From assembly GCA_963576475.1 (NCBI GenBank), contig OY754965.1, positions 3,398,769-3,462,768 on the forward strand: a stretch of DNA of 64,000 nt. Direction: 5' to 3'. Shown here piece after piece: positions 10,131 through 20,600 of this stretch (its first letter is position 1; every line of letters begins with the position of its first letter). The stretch comes from Molanna angustata. Lineage: Eukaryota; Arthropoda; Insecta; Trichoptera; Molannidae. The position numbers were made by a program, and so were the translations under genes. The notes under the pieces are model-generated. The model was not told where the DNA came from, did not search any database, and was given only the letters and a program-made list of their open reading frames with translations.

Positions 10131-11135
10131 CTTAATGACTTTTTTTGGTTCTGGGGAAAAGATTTTCAAAATTTACTATTTAGCCTCCTAACTCAAAATG
10201 TTATCAATGAGGTGCGGAAGGAGATATCTTAAATTATTCGGCGAAAGTTATCAAAAATAACAAAGGCGTCAAAATAGAAAAGTAGATAAATACCCTAAAA
10301 AAGGTCGACAAAGAAGAGTAAGGTTACTTTTAGCTGGATGGATCAGATCCAATTTCTAATCAAAATCATAAATCAAAACGTTTTGTTTCTACTACAAATT
10401 TAAGCAATACCAACTAATAAATGTGATTATTTTCCTTTTGTATAAAACAATCACGTCTTTTAAGAATACAATATTATAAGTTACTATAAAGATTTATTTT
10501 AAATATCAATCATATATAGCATATATAGCAATGCATAAGACATCTATTAAAGATCACTCAAAGTTTTTAACAACCTTTTTCTGCACTAAACAAAACAACT
10601 TAATAACCCAAAAACTTTCTAGATGTCTCTATAATTTGACATATTAGATGAATAATATATAATGTCTAACTAATTAAAGCAAATGACTTGAAGGTATCTA
10701 CTGAATTCTCTGCCTGTCTATCAATTAGGAATATTGTTATTCTCTTGATAACATCATTAGAAATAATATTGACAGTAATATGATTGATTGTCAATAATAA
10801 TAATCCATTATAGACATTCTATTTAGAGATTCCGCCATGTAGTTGAGCATTCAAATGTACTCAAGAAATAAATTGTGCACTATGTTTGATTAGTGAAATT
10901 TTTTTTATGGTGGAACACTGGAATGAAGATGATCATATTATATTTGATCGAGACACGTAATAATTAATTATAATAATTAAGCCTTTTATTTTCCATTTCT
11001 TTTACAATATTTTTTAAGCATAATATACAAGTTTTATTTAATTAAGTATTTTTTTAAATTAGTAGTTAGTTAAATTAATGTACAGTGTTTAAACTTATTT
11101 CTACTTTCTTATTTGTATGTATATATGTATATGTA
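10131..11135. other. Unassigned AT-rich sequence
   Basis: No gene was seen. The block ATCGAGACACGTAA at 10949-10962 recurs at 11472-11485 next to the hairpin element, suggesting a fragment of that repeat. Confidence 0.4.
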
Positions 11136-11139
11136 TTTT

Positions 11140-11335
11140 TCATGAAACGGATCCCTCTTGGGTAAAGGCCTCCTCCATTATAGGTACATATTTTAAGATT
11201 GTTATTTTTCTTACATTTATATTTATATTCCATCGTTGGAGGGTATTGGTCTAATTCCCCACGACGACCACTCGGGTTGGGGAATGTTTTGATTGCGTTA
11301 TAGTTAGTTACAGGTTTTTTTTTTATTTCTATTGC
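11140..11335 (-). repeat. Probable RTE-type 3' untranslated remnant
   Basis: ACGGATCCCTCTTGGGTAAAGGCCTCCTCCAT and, further on, CCCCACGACGACCACTCGGG look like the conserved untranslated tail that accompanies lepidopteran RTE copies. This rests on recall of the repeat type, and no second copy is in the window. Confidence 0.35.
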
Positions 11336-11382
11336 GGTGGCCGATGACTGTTTCCTATTTTCTTTCTTCTGATGTCAATGAG

Positions 11383-11486
11383 TTACGTGATAAAGAATTC
11401 GATCTTCGTCTCATAAGATCAAAAGCACAGATCGGACAAAACCGTATTAACGCTTTTGATCTTATGAGACGATCGAGACACGTAAC
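11383..11486. mobile_element. Long hairpin / palindromic MITE
   Basis: CGTCTCATAAGATCAAAAGC (11407-11426) and its exact reverse complement (11452-11471) face each other across 25 bp, and the outer ends are GTTACGTG (11383) and CACGTAAC (11479). GATGTCAATGAG on the left and GATGTCAAGGAG on the right (11501) flank the structure directly, which may be a diverged target duplication. Confidence 0.7.
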
Positions 11487-11754
11487 GATGTTATATATTT
11501 GATGTCAAGGAGATGCTGTAGATAACTAACAAATCAATCATTATATATTCTTTAATCTCGAAATAATTAATAAAAAAGTACTATTGTTCTACGAATTGAT
11601 CTTATTTTATTGAACGCACATCTTCGCCCTTCAAACTCTTTAATATTAAGTAATCATAGTGAACATTTTTATCTCCGAAGATGTTGGTGTAACCACCGAA
11701 AACCCTCATGATTGATTATAAATTCTTTGATTATAAAAGCTTTGACCTTATTTA

Positions 11755-11925
11755 TTATTTTGTATAGCTTCTCGGTGAACCAACAGGTACTATGCCAAAT
11801 ATTAATTCATCACAAATCCAAGAGCAAATTGCCTCATTATGGGGACTTAAGATATTAATCGTCTTACAAATCCAGACTGAAAACATAATTAAAAATTGTG
11901 TCTCTACGGAGAAACGAATTAGTAG
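11755..11925 (-). repeat. SINE-like repeat, body without a good tRNA head
   Basis: Matches 31265-31425 in order: CTTCTCGG, AATATTAATT, a TTGCC block, GATATTAA.CGTCT, AGACTGAAAAC, then AATTAAAAA.TGTGTCTC. In the 31.3 kb copy the next bases are a tRNA-like B box; here they are replaced by GGAGAAACGAATTAG, so the head is lost. Confidence 0.6.
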
Positions 11926-11965
11926 GTAATTACAATAATTAATAACATGTTTCCGTATTATCATT

Positions 11966-12236
11966 TTGATCAGGAATTGAATCTACTGTTTGGCATGGAT
12001 TGGGCGTACCTAAAAGCTTAGAGCGAATAAGTTTATCTTGATAAACAAATTGATACCATCTATCAAAGGTATGGAAAAACGTAGTTTAATTAATGTATTT
12101 TAATCCGATAGAGAATTTGTCGAACATCGAGGAAAGAGGAAATTAAAAACCAACTTCAAGCTATATGGGGAGCATCGAATTGTCATTTTTAACCGCCTTC
12201 AAAAAGAGGAGAAGGTTATCAATTGGACGAGATATT
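11966..12236. other. Unassigned, with a common lepidopteran-type motif
   Basis: CCGCCTTCAAAAAGAGGAGAAGGTT at 12193 has a weaker parallel at 44066 (CCAACTTCCAAAAACGGAGAAG). It looks like a small dispersed repeat. Nothing coding. Confidence 0.35.
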
Positions 12237-12660
12237 TTTATATATTTATTTATTATATATACGCCCTTAATAGGGCATTTACAAGAAATACAAGATAAAT
12301 ACAACAATGTAGGCACAACAATAAGTATAAATACATCAATAAAATACATAATAAAAAAGTAGTTAAAGGCAGGACAATAAACAACATAATAAAAGATAAT
12401 AGAGGTAAATGATAAAAAAAACTAGACATTAAAGAAGAAGAAAAAAATTAACAGTATTACATATTCTATTTAAACAACAAAAATAAACAAATCAAAGTAA
12501 AAATCAATTAAATTAATTTGCGCTAAGCATCCTTTTGAAACCATCTATAGTGTGTACATTAAATATATCAACAGTACTATATTGGTTTCCATGGCGGTGC
12601 AATCTATATATTGGTGAGTTAATAATAAAGTTATTTCGAAGATTCTCAATAGGAAATATG
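12237..12660 (-). pseudogene. LINE 3' end (C-terminal fragment plus tail)
   Basis: On the minus strand a frame of about 47 codons reads FIINSPIYRLHRHGNQYS then VDIFNV and FKRMLSAN before the stop near 12530. The NSPI.R motif close to the C-terminus is shared with LINE tails at 24669-24925, 41692-42237 and 54399-54600. The untranslated tail ends in an ATAAATAA-type run at 12238-12260, preceded by a hairpin, GCCCT-ATTA-AGGGC (12263-12276). Everything upstream of the last ~47 codons is missing. Confidence 0.7.
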
Positions 12661-12811
12661 TTTATACTTTCTGTGTATCTTTTTCTATATTTTTACTGTT
12701 TTTTTTATATATGTATTATAAATTTAATTAAAAAAATGTTCAGGGACGGAAGTCGGGAAAACGCGTGCGTACAAATATAAAAATATAATTCCTGCGAACA
12801 ATTTCCATTCA

Positions 12812-13515
12812 ATGTATAAAGCAACTCGCTCACTCGAGTCGCTCTTATTATTAAAAACTGAACATAACCAAAAAAATATGGGGAATGGATATTTACGTAC
12901 ACATGATACTATTATTTCGCTGTCGTATTTTATTGCATCCCGAAGCTTGTCCAAGAATGAGACAAAAACACTTATAAATGCTTTTGTCGTGTCTCGGCTC
13001 GATTACTGTAATGGCATTTATGATGGATTGCCTAAGTATCAGCTCGATAGATTACAGATGGTATTTAATACAGCAGCAAGGCTTATTTATGGTGCGGAAA
13101 AAATATGTTATATACCTCCACTACTTAAAGAATTACACTGGTTGAAGTGTCCAGAGCTAGTTGACTACAAAATTTGTTTGATGGTGTTTAATACTTTGAT
13201 TAACCTGACACCACATTACATTAAAGAGCTGTGTCAGAGAAAAGGCATCTCACACTTAGGTCTTCTGGATCACAGAGTACCAACAGATTTAAAGGAGTTG
13301 GACAGAGCCAACAAAGCGGCTTACTATGATCGATGCTTTGGTGTGAGTGGCCCTATAAAGTGGAATAAATTGCCTCTAGATGTCCGTAATACAAAAAGTA
13401 AGAGCACTTTCTCTAAAGGACTGAAAACAGCATTGTTTCGTAGAGCAACATAATACCATTATATCAGCGCCCTTGGAATGATCCTGAATCATTAAACGGC
13501 GCTAAACAAATTATT
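12812..13515 (+). pseudogene. CR1/L2-like LINE 3' end
   Basis: A 213-codon open frame (12812-13453) carries AFVVSRLDYCNGI (residues 57-69), GLPKYQLDRLQ, an NTAARLI block, LLKELHWL (104-111) and a C-terminus with KWNKLPLDVR. This is the thumb and C-terminal region of CR1/L2-type reverse transcriptases, a different type from the other LINEs here. The start codon is only the first ATG of a truncated frame. After the stop, GCGCCCTTGGAATG..AACGGCGCTAAAC leads into an ATT repeat; the same tail pattern is seen alone near 59847-59892. Confidence 0.8.
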
Positions 13516-13740
13516 ATTATCCCGTATAATTTTCCCTGATTCATCTGTCGCCAGACCGCGATATCGACGATTCTATCTTCATTAGAAAATATATACCTTG
13601 TGAGTGGTTCCATTAGAATTTGGTCAAAATCATTTAACTCTTCCATTTGCAATCTGTACGACATAATTGGTCGTACAAATTGCAGATGACCAGGTGTATA
13701 ATTCTTTACCACGTTAATCAATTTTTGGAGTCAGTTTTTT
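13516..13740 (-). CDS. Unrecognised open frame with protein-like composition
   Basis: An 85-codon minus-strand frame spans 13464-13721; the part beyond the CR1-like tail reads YTPGHLQFVRPIMSYRLQM, then FDQILMEPLTRYIF and DRIVDIAVWRQM. Its composition is more balanced than the Ile/Phe/Tyr-rich chance frames of the region. I do not recognise it. A 17-bp imperfect inverted repeat (TTTGCAATCTGTACGAC at 13645 and GTCGTACAAATTGCAGA to 13690) lies inside, arguing against a simple exon. Could be a fragment of another mobile-element protein. Confidence 0.25.
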
Positions 13741-13799
13741 TATATGAAAGATGTTAGATAGTTTGAAATACTAATAATAATAATAATATAATAATAATA

Positions 13800-14304
13800 T
13801 TTTTATTAAAAATAAAAACACAAACAACAAATACAATAATAACAGTATAAACAAAAAAAAACAATAACATCAATTAGGAATTCTCCCCGAAAATAAGAAA
13901 ACCTTGTGCTTCGGGGAGGAGTACAGAAGATAACACCACAAAAATCACAAAAACAACAAAAAAGAAAAAAGAAAAAAAAAAAAAAAAAAAACATATATAT
14001 ATTTGATATGAAGAGAGAAAGAAAAAAAAAAAATACACACATACATATATACATGCATATACACACACATATACATATACACACATATACATATATACAC
14101 ACACACATACATACATACACATACATACACACACATACATACACACACATATATATACACACACATACATACACACACACATACATATATACATATACAC
14201 ACACATACACATACAAAAATAGTACAGTTAACGATACACAACCATGCCTATACAATGCACTCAATCATTCAAGAATATTTAATATGGCACAATGAGGCGA
14301 AAAG
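13800..14304 (-). repeat. 3' tail of the long LINE with hairpin and TG/TA-rich repeat
   Basis: Read on the coding (minus) strand: after the stop comes a long TG/TA repeat (13985-14216), a purine/pyrimidine tract, then a hairpin with 9-bp perfect arms (CTCCCCGAA / TTCGGGGAG, 13883-13891 and 13910-13918), and an A/T-rich end near 13800. Confidence 0.75.
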
Positions 14305-15695
14305 CTATCTAAACCTTTTCTTGAAAGCTAACAGTGAGTCAGAAGGTTTCAATTTTTGTTTCCTCTCTAGCTCATTGTACCATTTTACGCCTAGGAATGA
14401 ATAGTGGCTCTGACCCAACTTTGTACGTCTCATCGGGAGTCTTAAGCAACCCTCGATTTGTAGCCTTGGAGTTATATATCGTTCGTTATCTATATTAGCG
14501 ATTAGTTCTTTGACCATCTGACAGACAGCAACCTTCCTGTATATACTCTGCACCGGAGGAACAGGCAGTTCATTGTACAACAGGTTAGTGCTATAGTCGC
14601 GTGGTCTACTGAGGATTATCTTCAAGATGCTCCTCTGGACCACATACAATTGGTTTAAGGTGGTTACATAAGCTCCTCCCCATGCTACAATTCCGTAACG
14701 TAGGATTGAGTGCACCAACGCGTAGTAAACAGAAGTTATTGTTTTTTTATCTAATATGTCACGAAGATTATAGAAAATATAGTACATTTTTCTGACACGG
14801 TCAGTGACACAGCTTACGTGTTCCCTCCACTTAACAAGACAATCCACAATCACTCCCAGGTATTTTACTTGATCAGCTCTAGAGAGGATCCTACAGTCGC
14901 CACACAAGTCAGACGAACCAGCTGAGCAGATCGAACATTGGTCGCTATGTATAATTATTTTAATATCTGATGGTATTGATTTATATTGATGGGCAAATGG
15001 GACAAAGACGGTCTTGTCCACATTAAGGGATAGTAAATTATAATCAAACCACTTTTTTAACAGAGAAATATCCGAGCTAGCTATTTCAGACACTTGAGAC
15101 CAGGTGTTGCCTTCCACAAGTAGGACGGTGTCATCAGCGTACGCAAGTATCTCTGATTTAAGACCAATCTCAAATAATTGGTTTACGTATAGGATAAAAA
15201 GTATTGGTCCCAGAACCGTACCCTGAGGTACTCCGTAAGTGGGGGTTTCACAGTTGCTGAGGTGGTTCCCTATCTTTACACGCTGACGTCTATTCAGGAG
15301 ATAGCTTTCGATCCATTTTTTCGCTGCTCCGTGTATCCCAACGACTTTAATTTTTTCTACTAACTTAGCGTGGCTCAGACTGTCAAATGCCTTACGTAAA
15401 TCCACAAATATACCCAGACATTTCTTACCCGAGTCCAATATTTTATAAATATCAGAAGACACTCTAGCCAGAGCGTCTTCTGTGCCCATATGCTCTCTAA
15501 AGCCAAATTGCCCACTATGGATTATATTGTTTGAATTTAGAAAACTTGTCAATTGTATCTTTACAACTTTCTCATATATTTTTGCAATGTTAGAGGTCAG
15601 GGAGATGGGTCTGTAGTTACCTACTTGTCTTGGATCACCTGATTTAAATATTGGAACTACATGAGTATTTTTGTAAATATCCGGAAAGACACCAT
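14305..15695 (-). pseudogene. LINE reverse transcriptase, palm to C-terminus
   Basis: The longest reading frame of the window. From the first ATG (15552) it runs 415 codons and shows FVDLRKAF (residues 49-56), GVPQGTVLGP (107-116) and the catalytic YADD (138-141), then KYLGVIVD and RYGIVAWGG in the thumb, and a C-terminus with WYNELERK. The frame is open upstream to about 15695 with YRPISL, a conserved reverse-transcriptase block, so the ATG is not a true start. Copying element RNA into DNA at a nicked target is the known role of the family. It is joined to the endonuclease part upstream by two frameshifts. CR1/Jockey-group; exact clade not determined. Confidence 0.9.
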
Positions 15696-16087
15696 TTGAT
15701 TATATGGGTTAATGGTGACTTTATACTTTCTAAGTTTTGTTTGAGAATTTCCACTGTAACACAATCAAAACCAGGAGAGGATCCACCCTTCATACCACCA
15801 ATGATTTTGACTATTGCTTCCTCATTTATACATTGAAAGTTACTAAGTTTAGTTTCTACTAATAATTGATTTTCATTGGTTACACTCCCCTGTTGTGAGC
15901 TGATTGTATTCGCCAATTTCTCTCCTACTTTCGCAAAATAATTGTTAAAAATATTAGCAACTTCCACAGGAGACTCCTGGGCGTTCCTTATTATGTCATT
16001 TTGTAGAATTTCGTGGATATCAAGTCGTCTACGTTTTTTATTTATAAATTCATTTATAGTACACCATACCTTTTTGGTGTTATTCAT
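15644..16087 (-). pseudogene. LINE linker and N-terminal reverse transcriptase
   Basis: 147 codons reading NNTKKVWCTINEFINKK, then FNNYFAKVGEKLA, then a GSSPGFDCVTVEIL block, which is the usual start of the LINE reverse-transcriptase domain (spPG.Dgv..e.l). The frame is lost near 15690, and the next frame, PDIYKNTHVVPIFKSGDP, continues directly. A T/A homopolymer at 16098-16107 explains the shift from the endonuclease frame. Confidence 0.85.
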
Positions 16088-17100
16088 ACTATTGTATTGA
16101 GTTTTTTTTTTGAGTAAAACAAATTTTTTGATTTTTTTATTAGTACCGTAAGAGAATTTTTATATCCATTAAATTTATGTTTAAGTCTATGGTCATAAGG
16201 GAATCTTTTCATAAGTTTATATAATTTTTCTTTGTGTCTTATCGAGACAATCATGCCGGATGTAATCCAAGGTTTAATGATTCTATATTTGGACTTCTTA
16301 GAAGTTACCCCCTCCAAACAATTTGCTTGGGAGATGTGTGAGTCGAGTGTTTCATGAAAATTTCGTGCACATTCGTCGGCGTTCCATGAGTTATAGACTG
16401 TATTCCAGGTTTCATTTGCAAGAGTGGACCTGAGTACATTAAAATCTATACGTTTCTTGATGACTGGCATATTGTTTCTGTCGTTTGTATATTTTGAACA
16501 GTGGCTCTGTATATATATAGTAGCGTGGTGGTCAGTAATACTATTTTCCCATATTAATGTTTTTACGTTAGAAAGTTTACTGAGAGAGGTGTTAGTCCAG
16601 AAATGGTCTAAACAAGAGGAAGTCTGTCCTTCCACCTCCCTCGTATATAATGTGGTACAAAGTTTATAATTTAGAGAACTAAGAGTATCAATATATTCAT
16701 CTCTTTCCCTATGTTTATTGTTTTGAGATACGTTAATATTAATATCTCCCGCCACTAAGACATTTTTACACTTATTTTGCGACAAAATATCATGAAGGTT
16801 TTCACAGAAAATTGATGTGTTTGATTCATGTGTCCGGTATATGGCATATATATTGAAGTTATTTTGACCTATATCAAATTGTATAAGCAGACAATTCGTT
16901 CCATTTACATTAGTCAATTCTAAAGTATTAACTGAAAATTTGTTTGTCACAAATACTACTACACCACTGCATTTAATACTAGTATCAATCGATTTGTCGT
17001 TGATTTTCCAAACGTGTAGATAGTTGATTTCGGTTGTTATTCCATCTTCATACATTTCTTTGGCTATATATGTTAGAGTATTAACATTGTGTGTTAAAAC
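16084..17100 (-). pseudogene. LINE AP-type endonuclease
   Basis: A 323-codon frame (17055-16084), open further to about 17100. It shows the apurinic-type endonuclease motifs of non-LTR elements: VAGDININ (101-108), SCLDHFWTN (147-155) and SITDHHAT (172-179). The enzyme nicks target DNA to prime reverse transcription. The first part of the domain, with the metal-binding N and E residues, is missing or scrambled, and no ORF1 (gag-like) frame lies upstream, so the element is 5'-truncated. A frameshift in an A run separates it from the next block. Confidence 0.85.
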
Positions 17101-17549
17101 TGAAATCCATTATCATTGAGCTAAATGTATGTACCTATTTTTCTGGGGTAGGATTATTATTTGATCCTAAATGAACAATTTGTCATAGTGTCGATTAAAT
17201 CCAGTTATAATGGTGTAGGTGGATTCAATATTGAATACTGTCCATTAGAAAAATGGGACAACCGTTACTTTGTCTCATTAACTTAATGCGACAGGAAATA
17301 ACAAGTCTGGAAATTTTTATGGAAATTTCCCAACGCTCTGAAAGCATCTTTAGTCTAAATATTTCCATTCCATATTCTACTAACTGCTCTGAAATTAAGC
17401 AAAAAGTCATTTTACTATACGCTGTACTCTGACTGTCCAGTTTAACACAAAATTGTTTTGTTTATATTTACATATAATTATAACTACTTTTACTTTCTCT
17501 TTTTATTCGTCTTTTCAACAGTGAATCTTTTTCTTCAGCCTGTTTTTTC

Positions 17550-17890
17550 CATTATTGGACATAGACCTCCCCCTTGATCCTCCACAACTCCCTGTCTTGG
17601 GCATATTGCATCCATCTCCCTCCGGCACATTTCTTGATGTCATCAGACCACCTTGCCTGGGGTCTGCCGACGCCTCTTCGGCTTGTTCTCGGTCGCCATT
17701 TTACGATCTTTTTGGTCCATCATGAATCCTGGCATCTGGCAATATGCCCAGCCCAGCTCCACTTAAGACCAGCGACCCTTTCCGCTACATCGGCTACTTT
17801 GGTTCTTTTTCTTATCATGACATTCTGGATTCTGTCCCTTATTGAAATACCCAGCAACTTTCTCTCTTTAAGGCACGCCTCTATCGGTGG
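17550..17890 (-). pseudogene. RTE-type LINE 3' end
   Basis: The plus-strand text is the near-exact reverse complement of 49621-49923: TTGATCCTCCACAACTCCCT, CTGCCGACGCCTCTTCGGCT, CAATATGCCCAGCCCAGCTC. It codes, on the minus strand, the tail with SWAGHIA, EWRPRTS and RWSDDI motifs, but the frame is broken around the ATCATGAATCC block. TTGGACATAGACCTCCCCCT at 17556-17575 is the start of the untranslated part. Confidence 0.8.
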
Positions 17891-17974
17891 CTGTGCCTTA
17901 AAAAGTATTATATTAAATTATTATAAAAAATATAGCTACGTATTCACACAGACATGTAAATTGGACAGAGAAAA

Positions 17975-19120
17975 ATCTTTCATGAATAGTCTTTTTTTAT
18001 ATTTCATACATTTTTTTTTACATTTCTCTCTAAATTTATTTTATTTTTATTTTATTTTTAATTTTTTATTTTTTCAAATTGAAGCTAACAATGTACAAAG
18101 AATAGTATATATGTATAAAAGTATCAAATATAACAATTATCATCTCCATACATCAAGTATTAGCTTACAATACTATCATAATTTATTACAAAATACAGTC
18201 ATATATTCAAGATACAAAATCATATGTGTGTGTGAGGGTGTGTATGTGTGATGGTGTGTGTGTGTGTGTGTAAGTGTATATGTGTATGTGCATGCGTGTT
18301 TTGCGTAAGTGATAATCTTATGAAATTCCTGTTTTAAATATTTGAGCGAGTTTATGTTTTGTGTCACTGAATAGGTCTTTGTCAAGGGACTTCTCATATT
18401 TTATGTATGTGTTTATAGTTGAGTTTTTCGCGGCATTAGTTTTGTATAATTTAGGTCGGAAGAGAGTTGTATGTCTGGAGCGTCTCAATGGTACGTTAAA
18501 GTCAATACTCGATAAAAGTTCCGGACAGTCAATAATATTGTTCAATATGTTGTAAAGAAATTGTATATCTTGGCATTTACGTCTTGATTCTAGTGACGGT
18601 TGAATAGGTGCAACAATACTTCGATATGCCAATCTCTTCAAATATTTACGCTGTATTTTTTCTATATTATTAATGTGCACTCGATATTGCGGGTTCCAAA
18701 TAACAGAGCCAAACTCCAGTGTACTTCTGACTAGTGAATTAAATAATATTTTAAATGTTTGTGGATTTTTGGAATCTTTACTTATCCTAAAAATAAAACC
18801 TAATTTTTTATAACCTGCTGTTGTAATTTTATCTATATGTTGTCTATAATTTAATTTTCTGTCCAAGGATAATCCCAAATCCCGACACAAAGATTTCTTA
18901 ACTATGTGTTCATCATTTAATGTGTAATCAAAAGTGTGTTTATTAATTTTTCTAGTGTAAGAAATTGAGAAACATTTAGAGGTGTTCAGTTTTAATAAAT
19001 TTAATCTACAATAAGCTGCAAGTCGATCCAAATCTTCTTGAAGTTTTGCACAGTCAGATATAGTTTTCACACAAATGTAAATTTTCATGTCGTCTGCAAA
19101 GAGTGAATAATTAGAATTTA
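17975..19120 (-). pseudogene. 5'-truncated LINE with FADD motif
   Basis: A minus-strand frame (18318-19088, open to about 19120) begins within the palm: YSLFADDMKIYICVK carries the catalytic FADD. It then has CRDLGLSLDRKLNY, STLEFGSVIWNPQY, the ESRRK and FLYNILN blocks, and a C-terminus with FRPKLYKTNAAKNS. About 265 codons remain. The tail (17975-18317) has a CA-rich stretch on the coding strand and A/T-rich sequence. The short copy at 24669-24925 is the same family. Confidence 0.85.
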
Positions 19121-19440
19121 TCTAAAGTTGACTAATAACAAAATTCATTCATTTAAATGCAATCTGTCGTGACATATAAACTCGCTATAATAATACACAA
19201 ATTCATTGTGTCAAAACACAAATCCTCGATCTAAGACGGTGGGTTACCTTATTTAAAAAATCCCTCTTCTAGTCAACTTTGCCCAGGATAAATAGAAAAA
19301 GAGATAGATTATACAGAGTTCAAGACATGCCAAGGGACTCACAGTAGTGAATAAAATAACTAAAACGATGAAGATTCAAAAGTTTTATTCAAAATCTAAT
19401 TCCAAATAATATTTTCAACGGAATGAAACCAAATAGATAA
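19121..19440. other. Unassigned sequence
   Basis: No gene or repeat recognised between the LINE truncation point and the GC-richer block that follows. Confidence 0.4.
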
Positions 19441-19447
19441 CATTAGT

Positions 19448-19740
19448 CTTTTGATTTTGTAACATCAGTTCCTGTAGAGTTTGTGGCCTTTTGACTGCGA
19501 CATGTGTTCCATTAATTCATCCCCAGGAGACAGAGTAAGACACGCCAACAATTTGAACCCCCGTGCTGTGAGGGCTGAATGCGAAATGAGTTTTGCAATG
19601 ACATCTGTTAATTCTGAAATGTCCATAAAAGTCATCCAATTTAATTTGCACGGAATAAATCGCAGGAATTCTGTGACTTTGTGTAGCCGACTCCGTTATA
19701 CGTCGGTAGCGGCGCGGCGCCTGAAATATTTATGAAAAAT
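19448..19740. other. Complex, GC-richer block of unknown nature
   Basis: Base composition and texture differ from the surroundings: CCCCCGTGCTGTGAGGGCTG at about 19558 and GTCGGTAGCGGCGCGGCGCC at about 19701. An 84-codon plus-strand frame fills it but matches nothing I know. It has no second copy in the window. It could be a single-copy exon, a regulatory region or an unlisted repeat. Confidence 0.35.
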
Positions 19741-20320
19741 TACCTCCAAGCTGGCGACAGAATTATTTCATCATGAATAAGGAAATAAAACTTCATAGCA
19801 ATATATAAATAATTACGTACTAAGAGTTTCGTCCTACATGACATTGAATCGCAACTTTGTTATGTTGTTCATTCAACATTCATCGCTAATTTCTGTATCG
19901 TTTATGTTCTGTTGAACGTTAATGTTTTGTACTTAAGACGAGTGCTCAATCAAAATGGAATTGGAGAATAGATATGACTAGATGTGGTGATTATTATCTT
20001 ATTATAACCTGACGTATTTACTCGTAACTCGATGTTTATTATTAAGGAAAGCTCTCTGAGAGTCATCTGATTCTCGGTTTATCTGGAACACAGATTACCA
20101 ACTGCCTTTGACAATAAGTGACTAGATTATCGATGCTTAAAATAACGTTTATAAAAATCTACTGTAATCATTTTTGATTAATGCCTGCCTCACTAAGATT
20201 ACATCCCATTATGAGAAATGTTTTAACAAAAATAAAATATTTAAGAACAAAACAAATGAAATAAAATAAAAGGCATCAAAAAATAAGAAAAATACAGTAA
20301 TAATAACAGTCAACAACGAT
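19741..20320. other. Unassigned sequence
   Basis: No recognisable gene or repeat. Confidence 0.4.
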
Positions 20321-20324
20321 AACA

Positions 20325-20600
20325 GTCAATATCGTGGCTGTTCCAAATTCTAGTAATATTATAAAAACTTTTGATGAAAAAATTAGAAAACACACCGCTT
20401 TAGGTAACGAGATTAAAAGACTTTGGCATTCTCGTAAAATAATTAAATTACTGTTCATTATTTCAGCAGCTGGCATTATTCCAAAATCGTTAATACGTAA
20501 TATAAAAATTATAGATTTATCGAAAAACTTAATAATTAAAATGTAAAAAACGGTAATAATGAATACATGTAGAATCGTTAAAGGTTTTATAAACGTTAAT
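20325..20600 (+). pseudogene. R4/Dong-like LINE 3' fragment
   Basis: Frame 20325-20546 reads VNIVAVPNSSNIIKTF, then DEKIRKHTALGNEIKRLW, then IISAAGIIPKSL. A shifted frame continues VIMNTCRIVKGF. In restriction-like-endonuclease LINEs, a (I/V)D(V/I)AVP...NI block follows the catalytic residues; here AVPN..NI is kept and the Asp is Asn/Ile. Same family tail as 3886-4138, more complete upstream. AATAATAACAG repeats lie just upstream. Confidence 0.55.

Noticed and set aside
13806..14295. Frames up to 152 codons with repeating Val/Cys/Tyr or Thr/His
   Set aside because: Translations of the TG/TA repeat in the LINE tail.
17574..18251. A 225-codon plus-strand frame
   Set aside because: It runs antisense through an RTE remnant and a LINE tail; no domain.
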